From positions 1 through 10,395 of the forward strand of contig JAYWHD010000062.1 in the NCBI GenBank assembly GCA_043777895.1: a stretch of DNA of 10,395 nucleotides. The letters run 5' to 3'. The notes under the pieces were generated by a model. The model saw nothing but the letters and a program-made list of their open reading frames with translations, was not told the DNA's origin and did not search any database. Origin of the DNA: JBDLSY01 sp043777895 (GTDB taxonomy: Bacteria > Pseudomonadota > Gammaproteobacteria > Burkholderiales > Burkholderiaceae_C). Position numbers and translations under genes: made by a program. Below are positions 5,652 through 10,395 of this stretch, one piece after another. Within the stretch, counting starts at the first letter, position 1. Every line of letters begins with the position of its first letter.

Positions 5652-7145
5652 ATGTTTGTTTACAACGCTAAAGCCAACGAAGACCAATCTCAATCCTTAT
5701 GGCAAGCATGCTTAATTGGTTTACAAGCTAATTTACCACAGACGCAAATTAATTTATGGTTGCGTGCAATTGAACCCCTGTCATTAATTCAAACCATCAG
5801 TGCAAACGACACGCAAATACTACTAACGTGTCAAACAAAACAAGCACAAAAAATTAATGCCATTATGTCGCAATTTCAGGCAATCGTTGAACAACAGTGT
5901 CGTCAGCTGTGCGGTCATGCCGTAGAGTGGTCGCTTTTGGCCGCCGCATCCGATAATTTTAGTACAGCAGTACAAGGCAGTTTATTAGAGATAAGTCCTC
6001 CTGCAACGGTGCTGACAAATGAAATTGATCATACAAAACCTCTTAAACGCTTAGTAAATCCCATTAAACCATTAAATTCTAGTACAGATAATCATGAATC
6101 TTCATTTGAACCCAGTATCCATGAAGGAACAGGCTTAAATAGCCGTTTATCCTTTGAATGTTTTGTAGTAGGAAAAGCCAATCAAATGGCACACGCTGCT
6201 GCACACCACGTAGCACACAATCCAGGTGTATCTTACAATCCATTTTTTTTATACGGTGGCGTTGGTTTGGGCAAAACACACTTAGTACACGCAGTTGGCA
6301 ATACTGTATTGGCTAACAATCCAAATGCTAGAATTCGTTATATTCATGCCAATCAGTTTATTGCTGATGTAGTTGGGTCTTATCGTGGGCAAACTTTTGA
6401 TTCATTTAAACGCTATTACCATGGTTTAGATGTGTTGTTAATTGATGATATTCAATTTTTTGCTGATAAAAAGCGTACTCAAGAAGAGCTATTTTATGCT
6501 TTTGAAGCTTTAGTTGCTAACCGTAGCCAAATTATTCTAACTAGCGATACCTTTCCAAAGGATTTAGCGGATATTGAAAGTCGCTTAGTTTCCCGATTTA
6601 GTGCTGGGTTAATTGCGGCAATTGATCCGCCTGAGTTAGAGATGCGTGTAGCTATTTTGCAAGAAAAAGCTAAATCACTTTCTATTGTGTTGCAAGAAGA
6701 TGTCGCTTTTTATATTGCTAAAAGTTTACGCTCTAATGTTCGCGAACTTGAAGGAGCACTGCATAAATTATTGGCATATAGTCGCTTTCAAAATAGCCAT
6801 ATTACTTTAGAAATGGCAAAAATCGCTTTACGCGATGTAATCAGTGGCCCTCGTGGTATCTTATCTGTTGAGACGATTCAAAAAGTAGTGGCTGACTACT
6901 ATAAGGTTAAATTAGCAGACCTCTATGGTAAACGCCGCTTAGCAAGTATTGTTTTACCAAGACAGGTCGCTATGTACTTAATCAAGGAATTGACCCAAAA
7001 AAGCCTACCTGATATTGGCGAAGCGTTTGGCGGCCGTGACCACACGACAGTACTACATGCAGTTCGTAAAATTGCTTTAGAAAAAACAAACAACCCACAA
7101 CTCAATCATCAAATTTATGTTATTCAGCAAATTTTGGGCGGATAA
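5652..7145 (+). CDS. dnaA: Chromosomal replication initiator protein DnaA
   Basis: AAA+ initiator that binds DnaA boxes at oriC and opens the duplex. From the ATG at 5652 it has 497 residues. Domain I covers about the first 90 (SLWQACLIGLQANLPQTQINLWLRAI). Domain II, about 95-165, is a low-conservation linker. Domain III has Walker A GGVGLGKTH at 202-210, Walker B LLIDD at 262-266, sensor 1 ILTSD at 295-299, the arginine-finger region SRLVSRFS at 310-317 and sensor 2 SNVRELEGAL near 361-370. Domain IV carries the DNA-contacting signature GGRDHTTVLHAVRKI at 460-474. A TTG at 5643 would add three residues; the ATG is preferred, though only a weak AAAG precedes either. Intact and normal in length, with SRFSAGL in place of the enterobacterial SRFGWGL, as in betaproteobacteria. 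The adjacent 3' spacer contains its binding sites, so autoregulation and origin function are likely. Confidence 0.97.
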   Translation: MFVYNAKANEDQSQSLWQACLIGLQANLPQTQINLWLRAIEPLSLIQTISANDTQILLTCQTKQAQKINAIMSQFQAIVEQQCRQLCGHAVEWSLLAAASDNFSTAVQGSLLEISPPATVLTNEIDHTKPLKRLVNPIKPLNSSTDNHESSFEPSIHEGTGLNSRLSFECFVVGKANQMAHAAAHHVAHNPGVSYNPFFLYGGVGLGKTHLVHAVGNTVLANNPNARIRYIHANQFIADVVGSYRGQTFDSFKRYYHGLDVLLIDDIQFFADKKRTQEELFYAFEALVANRSQIILTSDTFPKDLADIESRLVSRFSAGLIAAIDPPELEMRVAILQEKAKSLSIVLQEDVAFYIAKSLRSNVRELEGALHKLLAYSRFQNSHITLEMAKIALRDVISGPRGILSVETIQKVVADYYKVKLADLYGKRRLASIVLPRQVAMYLIKELTQKSLPDIGEAFGGRDHTTVLHAVRKIALEKTNNPQLNHQIYVIQQILGG

Positions 7146-7254
7146 GTAATATAGTTTTATTTAAAAAACTAAATCTATAAACTCCTATAGTTTTAAAAAA
7201 CCCTTGATTTCTCACTAAATTTTTTACGTTTACCTTATAAATCAACATTAATTT

Positions 7255-7287
7255 TGTGTATAAGTATGTGGATAAGTATGTGGATAA
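7255..7287 (-). promoter_or_regulatory. Three DnaA boxes in a 12-bp tandem array
   Basis: On the plus strand the units read TGTGTATAAGTA, TGTGGATAAGTA and TGTGGATAAAAA, each starting 12 bp after the last (7255, 7267, 7279). The first nine bases of the second and third are perfect minus-strand DnaA boxes; the first has one mismatch. A weaker box-like TGTGAATAT follows at 7299-7307. Confidence 0.85.
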
Positions 7288-7334
7288 AAATAATAATATG
7301 TGAATATCTTTTATCTGCTTTGCTTTAACACAAG

Positions 7335-7343
7335 TTATACACA
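7335..7343 (+). promoter_or_regulatory. DnaA box, one mismatch
   Basis: TTATACACA on the plus strand differs from the consensus TTATCCACA at one position. It faces the minus-strand box array 48 bp to its left. Confidence 0.65.
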
Positions 7344-7411
7344 GGTTATTAAAAAAGAAATGCACACCTTAAAAACATACTAAGTAACTGATTTAAAACG
7401 ATAATATTTGA

Positions 7412-7420
7412 TTATCCACA
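7412..7420 (+). promoter_or_regulatory. DnaA box, perfect, next to the DnaA-trio
   Basis: An exact TTATCCACA on the plus strand lies 14 bases upstream of the triplet run and points toward it. This is the orientation expected for loading DnaA onto the trio strand. Confidence 0.85.
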
Positions 7421-7434
7421 GATTTTTGATTCTC

Positions 7435-7480
7435 CTATTACTACTATTAAATAGATATATATAAATAAAAAATATATAAA
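7435..7480 (+). promoter_or_regulatory. Candidate DnaA-trio and DNA unwinding element
   Basis: Five successive triplets CTA TTA CTA CTA TTA (7435-7449) correspond on the complementary strand to 3'-GAT AAT GAT GAT AAT-5', the DnaA-trio pattern described for Bacillus subtilis oriC. They are followed by about 30 bases of nearly uninterrupted A and T. The order box, trio, AT-rich tract matches the basal unwinding system. The 14-base gap after the box lacks an obvious GC cluster, which is a difference. Confidence 0.6.
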
Positions 7481-7536
7481 CAGGTACAGGTAAGTATACA
7501 TGTAAATATACATATAAAGTAAAGTCAGTTTATAAC

Positions 7537-7566
7537 TAGAGTATTGTTGTATAGAGTATCGTTATA
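7537..7566. repeat. 15-bp direct repeat pair in oriC
   Basis: TAGAGTATTGTTGTA at 7537-7551 is followed directly by TAGAGTATCGTTATA at 7552-7566, with two differences. It lies immediately left of the rightmost DnaA box. Confidence 0.75.
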
Positions 7567-7578
7567 TAATGTGGATAA
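7565..7578. promoter_or_regulatory. Perfect DnaA box overlapping a TATAAT hexamer
   Basis: The minus-strand box at 7570-7578 shares one base with TATAAT at 7565-7570 on the plus strand. If the hexamer is the -10 of a dnaN promoter, DnaA bound here would cover the transcription start. No good -35 is found at 16-18 bp, so the promoter part is weak while the box is firm. Confidence 0.5.
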
Positions 7579-7707
7579 CTTTTTTGTCATTAACTTGTAA
7601 GTTAGCTCATTAAATAACTTTACAAAACAGATGCTATAGAAAATACAGCTAGTGTAAATAAAATACACACCAAGAATTTACTTATTTAAATAAACATCTA
7701 ACCCATT

Positions 7708-8835
7708 ATGCAACTTATAAAAACTTCACGCGATGCTATACTAAAATCATTGAGTAACTGTGTAGGAATTGTTGAAAGAAAGCATACTTTACCTATTTTG
7801 GCTAACGTACTGCTACGAAAAGAAGAAAGTACATTGCATTTTTTAGCTACTGACGTAGAAATTCAAATCACAACACAAACGCCTGCTGATACTAAAGGAG
7901 TGTGTACAACAACAGTCGCTGCACGTAAATTATTAGAGATAATAAAAGCGTTACCAGAAGGTAACGAAGTTATTTTAAATTATGATGCAAAAAAGTTAAT
8001 AATACAAAGCGGTAAAGCACGATTTTCAGTACAGACTTTAGAAGCGGTTGATTTTCCAACAATGACTGCACCTAAGGAATGGACGGCAGAATGGACTATG
8101 TCGCAAAAAGCCTTAAAAAATGCTTTGAATCAAGTTTCTTTTGCGATGGCACAACAAGATATTCGGTATTATTTAAATGGTTTATTACTTAGTATTGAAA
8201 GCCAAACCTTACGTACAGTTGCGACTGACGGTCATCGTTTAGCTTACTGCGAAACCCATCTTAGTTTAGATGAACGTGCAAATAAGAATATAGACTTACC
8301 TAAATTAGAGTTAATAATACCTAGAAAGACAGTGTTAGAATTGCTGCGACAATTAGACGAATCTGAAGCTATCATCACAATAAAAGCAACGAATCAAATG
8401 ATTCAATTTGAGTTCTCTGACCACACGATTATGTCAAAGTTAATTGAAGGTAAATTCCCAGACTTCAATAAAGTTATTCCTAAAAATCATTCAAAAGTTG
8501 TAGATATTAATCGAGTGGTTTTACAGTCTGCTTTACAGCGGGCAGCCATTATGACTACGGACAAGTTTAAGGGTGTCAAACTAGCACTGAATGCCAACAC
8601 TCTGTTAATTAGCGCTCATAACGCCGACCAAGAAGAAGCCTACGATGAGTTAGATGTGCAATATGAACATGAAGCCATGGATATTGGTTTTAACGTTAAT
8701 TATTTACTAGATGTGTTAGCTAATTTTAAAATTGAAACAGTACAATTGCATTTTAGTGATACGAATGCTTCTGCGATGCTGACTGTGTTAAACGATTCAT
8801 CGTTTAAATATGTTGTAATGCCCATGAGAATTTAA
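7708..8835 (+). CDS. dnaN: DNA polymerase III sliding clamp (beta subunit)
   Basis: Forms the dimeric ring that tethers polymerase III and many repair proteins to DNA. The 375-residue protein has the three-repeat beta-clamp layout at normal length. Markers include the N-terminal HTLPILANVLLR at 26-37, MAQQDIRYYLNGLLL at 147-161, ATDGHRLA at 172-179, GKFPDF at 248-253, and the C-terminal VMPMRI at 370-375, which forms part of the pocket for clamp-binding peptides. The last ten residues (FKYVVMPMRI) and GFNVNYLLDVLAN are typical of betaproteobacteria. The ATG lacks a clear Shine-Dalgarno. The gene follows the oriC spacer in the dnaA direction and precedes gyrB by 113 bp without recF in between. 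Confidence 0.97.
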   Translation: MQLIKTSRDAILKSLSNCVGIVERKHTLPILANVLLRKEESTLHFLATDVEIQITTQTPADTKGVCTTTVAARKLLEIIKALPEGNEVILNYDAKKLIIQSGKARFSVQTLEAVDFPTMTAPKEWTAEWTMSQKALKNALNQVSFAMAQQDIRYYLNGLLLSIESQTLRTVATDGHRLAYCETHLSLDERANKNIDLPKLELIIPRKTVLELLRQLDESEAIITIKATNQMIQFEFSDHTIMSKLIEGKFPDFNKVIPKNHSKVVDINRVVLQSALQRAAIMTTDKFKGVKLALNANTLLISAHNADQEEAYDELDVQYEHEAMDIGFNVNYLLDVLANFKIETVQLHFSDTNASAMLTVLNDSSFKYVVMPMRI

Positions 8836-8859
8836 ATAAATTTTAAATAAATATCAATA

Positions 8860-8886
8860 TTTTTATAATTTTTATAGTTTTTATAG
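8860..8886. repeat. 9-bp tandem repeat TTTTTATAR, three copies (upstream of gyrB)
   Basis: Units TTTTTATAA, TTTTTATAG and TTTTTATAG. The same unit family is tripled at 4052-4078, also just after a stop codon and before the next gene. Confidence 0.85.
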
Positions 8887-8906
8887 TTTTATGTTGAGTT
8901 AACTTG

Positions 8907-8928
8907 TTTTAAATTAATTTTAAATTAA
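8907..8928. repeat. 11-bp direct repeat TTTTAAATTAA, two copies
   Basis: Two identical units at 8907-8917 and 8918-8928, followed by TAATTAATAATA, directly upstream of the gyrB start. Confidence 0.75.
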
Positions 8929-8948
8929 TAATTAATAATAGGTCTGTA

Positions 8949-10395
8949 ATGTCTGATAGCTATAATCCCATCACTACCATTTCCGCTAAAGATTCTAACC
9001 CAAACAGTCAAGATTACGGTGCTAATAGTATTCAAATTCTAGAAGGTCTAGAAGCCGTTAGAAAACGCCCTGGTATGTATATTGGTGATACGTCTGATGG
9101 CACGGGTTTACACCACCTAGTGTTTGAAGTATTGGATAACTCAATTGATGAAGCTTTAGCGGGTTACTGTAGCGAAATACAGGTGATGATTCACCCCGAT
9201 AATGCAATCAGTGTTATTGACAATGGCCGTGGTATTCCAACAGGGATTAAATTTGATGATAAACATGAACCTAAGCGTAGTGCTGCTGAAATTGCTTTAA
9301 CTGAATTGCATGCGGGTGGAAAATTTAATCAAAATAGTTATAAGGTTTCTGGCGGACTCCATGGTGTAGGAGTTAGTTGTGTTAATGCACTGTCAAAATA
9401 TTTACGTTTAACCGTTCATAGAGAAGGTGTAAGCCATCAAATAGAATTTAACCACGGTGTCGTTAAAAACCGTCTTGAAGAACTACAACAAGGCATTTTA
9501 GTATCACCGATGCAAGCAATGGGGATAACCGAGCTACAAGGAACAGAAGTATACTTTTTAGCCGATGAAACTATCTTTACACATGTTGATTTTCATTATG
9601 ATGTATTAGCCAAACGTATTCGTGAACTTAGTTTTTTAAATCATGGAGTACACATTAAATTAATTGACCAACGGACGGGTAAAGAGGATAGTTTTGCTTT
9701 TTCTGGTGGCGTTAAGGGGTTCGTTGAATATATTAATAAATCTAAGACACCGCTGCATCAAAATGTATTTTATGCAGCAGGTGAAAAACAAATAGACAAC
9801 GGCCTAGTGATTACTGTTGAAGTTGCTATGCAATGGAATGATAGCTATAGTGAGCAAGTACTGTGCTATACCAATAATATTCCACAACGCGATGGCGGTA
9901 CTCATTTGACGGGGTTGCGTGCAGCAATGACGCGCGTAATGAATAAATATATTGAAGAAAATGAATTTGCTAAAAAAGCTAAAGTAGACACCAGCGGCGA
10001 TGATATGCGCGAAGGTTTAGTCTGCGTGTTAAGTGTTAAAGTGCCAGAGCCAAAGTTTTCAAGTCAAACGAAAGATAAGTTAGTTAGCAGTGAAGTACGT
10101 TTACCTGTAGAAGAAATTGTCGCTAAAATGTTGTCGGATTATCTACAAGAACGTCCTGTAGATGCTAAAATAATCTGTGGCAAAATCATAGATGCAGCCC
10201 GCGCTCGTGAAGCCGCCCGTAAAGCACGAGAAATGACACGCCGCAAAGGTATTTTAGAAGGTGCTGGTTTGCCTGGTAAACTGGCAGATTGTCAAGAAAA
10301 AGACCCCGCTTTGTGTGAAATTTATATCGTAGAAGGGGATTCAGCAGGTGGCAGTGCCAAACAAGGTAGAGACCGAAAGTTTCAAGCAATTTTGC
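8949..10395 (+). CDS. gyrB: DNA gyrase subunit B (N-terminal part, runs off the window)
   Basis: ATPase subunit of DNA gyrase, which introduces negative supercoils together with GyrA. The frame is open from ATG 8949 to the right edge, giving 482 residues. The GHKL ATPase domain shows EVLDNSIDEA at 60-69 (catalytic Glu 60, Mg-binding Asn 64), DNGRGIP at 91-97 and GGLHGVG at 135-141. The transducer segment has IPQRDGGTH at 311-319 and SSQTKDKL at 371-378 with the ATP-contacting Lys. The TOPRIM domain begins with EGDSAGGSAKQG at 462-473; the rest lies outside the window. The N-terminus is about 18 residues longer than E. coli GyrB before the shared ILEGLEAVRKRPGMYIGD block. KFDDKHEPKRSAAEI near 101-115 is betaproteobacterial in style. 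There is no sign of frameshift in the visible part. Confidence 0.97.
   Translation, partial: MSDSYNPITTISAKDSNPNSQDYGANSIQILEGLEAVRKRPGMYIGDTSDGTGLHHLVFEVLDNSIDEALAGYCSEIQVMIHPDNAISVIDNGRGIPTGIKFDDKHEPKRSAAEIALTELHAGGKFNQNSYKVSGGLHGVGVSCVNALSKYLRLTVHREGVSHQIEFNHGVVKNRLEELQQGILVSPMQAMGITELQGTEVYFLADETIFTHVDFHYDVLAKRIRELSFLNHGVHIKLIDQRTGKEDSFAFSGGVKGFVEYINKSKTPLHQNVFYAAGEKQIDNGLVITVEVAMQWNDSYSEQVLCYTNNIPQRDGGTHLTGLRAAMTRVMNKYIEENEFAKKAKVDTSGDDMREGLVCVLSVKVPEPKFSSQTKDKLVSSEVRLPVEEIVAKMLSDYLQERPVDAKIICGKIIDAARAREAARKAREMTRRKGILEGAGLPGKLADCQEKDPALCEIYIVEGDSAGGSAKQGRDRKFQAIL

Larger units (their letters stand above)
7146..7707. other. oriC: Probable chromosomal origin of replication, oriC (dnaA-dnaN interval)
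   Basis: A 562-bp gene-free, AT-rich spacer. DnaA boxes: TTATCCACA exactly at 7267-7275 (-), 7279-7287 (-), 7412-7420 (+) and 7570-7578 (-), and TTATACACA (one mismatch) at 7255-7263 (-) and 7335-7343 (+). A triplet run at 7435-7449 matches the DnaA-trio motif and is followed by an almost pure A/T stretch to about 7480. No GATC site occurs in the spacer by eye, so Dam/SeqA control of the enterobacterial kind is not supported. Location beside dnaA and dnaN, box content and the divergent orientation of rpmH and dnaA operons all agree with an origin. Origin activity itself is inference. Confidence 0.82.
8836..8948. promoter_or_regulatory. dnaN-gyrB spacer with candidate gyrB promoter
   Basis: The 113-bp spacer carries a perfect TATAAT at 8864-8869, with a poor -35 (TTTTAA at 8841-8846, 17-bp spacing), and TATAGT at 8873 and 8882. 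These come from a 9-bp repeat. No terminator is seen after dnaN, so gyrB may also be read from dnaN transcripts. A short AGG lies 6 bases before the gyrB ATG. Confidence 0.3.

Noticed and set aside
7152..7171. Hairpin TAGTTTT / AAAACTA as a dnaA terminator
   Set aside because: The 7-bp stem is almost all A-T and no T-run follows; such hairpins are expected by chance here.
7120..7365. Minus-strand open frame of 81 codons in the dnaA-dnaN spacer
   Set aside because: It overlaps the dnaA end and the DnaA-box array; its low-complexity Leu/Ile/Tyr/Lys-rich product reflects AT-rich DNA.
8836..8948. Loss of recF between dnaN and gyrB as a recent deletion
   Set aside because: Absence of recF at this place is common in betaproteobacteria, so it is a lineage marker rather than an anomaly.

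Overview
The window looks like the replication-origin neighbourhood of an AT-rich betaproteobacterium, most likely in Burkholderiales and perhaps a low-GC Alcaligenaceae-type lineage. The gene order rpmH / dnaA / dnaN / gyrB with no recF between dnaN and gyrB is usual for that class. Several proteins match my memory of Burkholderiales sequences: DnaN ending FKYVVMPMRI, GyrB with KFDDKHEPKRSAAEI, Fbp beginning MKRKTLTQYLIEEQR, DnaA with SRFSAGL, and the YccA-like protein. The lineage call is from recalled family sequences; no search was run. GC content looks like the mid-30s percent by eye and was not counted.

Layout, left to right. (1) The last 111 codons of an aldehyde dehydrogenase on +, convergent with a BI-1/YccA membrane protein on -, with a possible shared terminator between them. 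(2) A 391-bp AT-rich divergent spacer full of short tandem repeats. (3) On +: fbp, then mnmE overlapping it by 11 bp, then a monothiol glutaredoxin (grxD). (4) On -: rpmH, rnpA and yidD, read leftwards from a good sigma70-like promoter and meeting grxD tail to tail with a 1-bp gap. (5) A spacer with phased T-tracts and a TTTA microsatellite, then dnaA on +. (6) A 562-bp non-coding dnaA-dnaN interval that looks like oriC: four perfect and two near-perfect DnaA boxes, a run of DnaA-trio triplets and an AT-rich unwinding region. (7) dnaN, then gyrB, which runs off the right edge.

The genes form a conserved core around chromosome replication (DnaA initiator, beta clamp, gyrase B), the translation/RNase P/membrane-insertion cluster (L34, RnpA, YidD), tRNA wobble modification (MnmE), gluconeogenesis (Fbp) and Fe-S/redox handling (GrxD). 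Compared with the common rpmH-rnpA-yidD-yidC-mnmE cluster, yidC is absent from between yidD and mnmE, grxD sits there instead, and mnmE points the other way, which suggests a local rearrangement.

No undescribed protein system was found. The most notable material is non-coding. Nearly every spacer carries two- to five-copy tandem repeats of 7-15 bp. Some of these build functional-looking signals: a 12-bp repeat is a DnaA-box array, and a 9-bp repeat found before both grxD and gyrB contains serial -10 hexamers.
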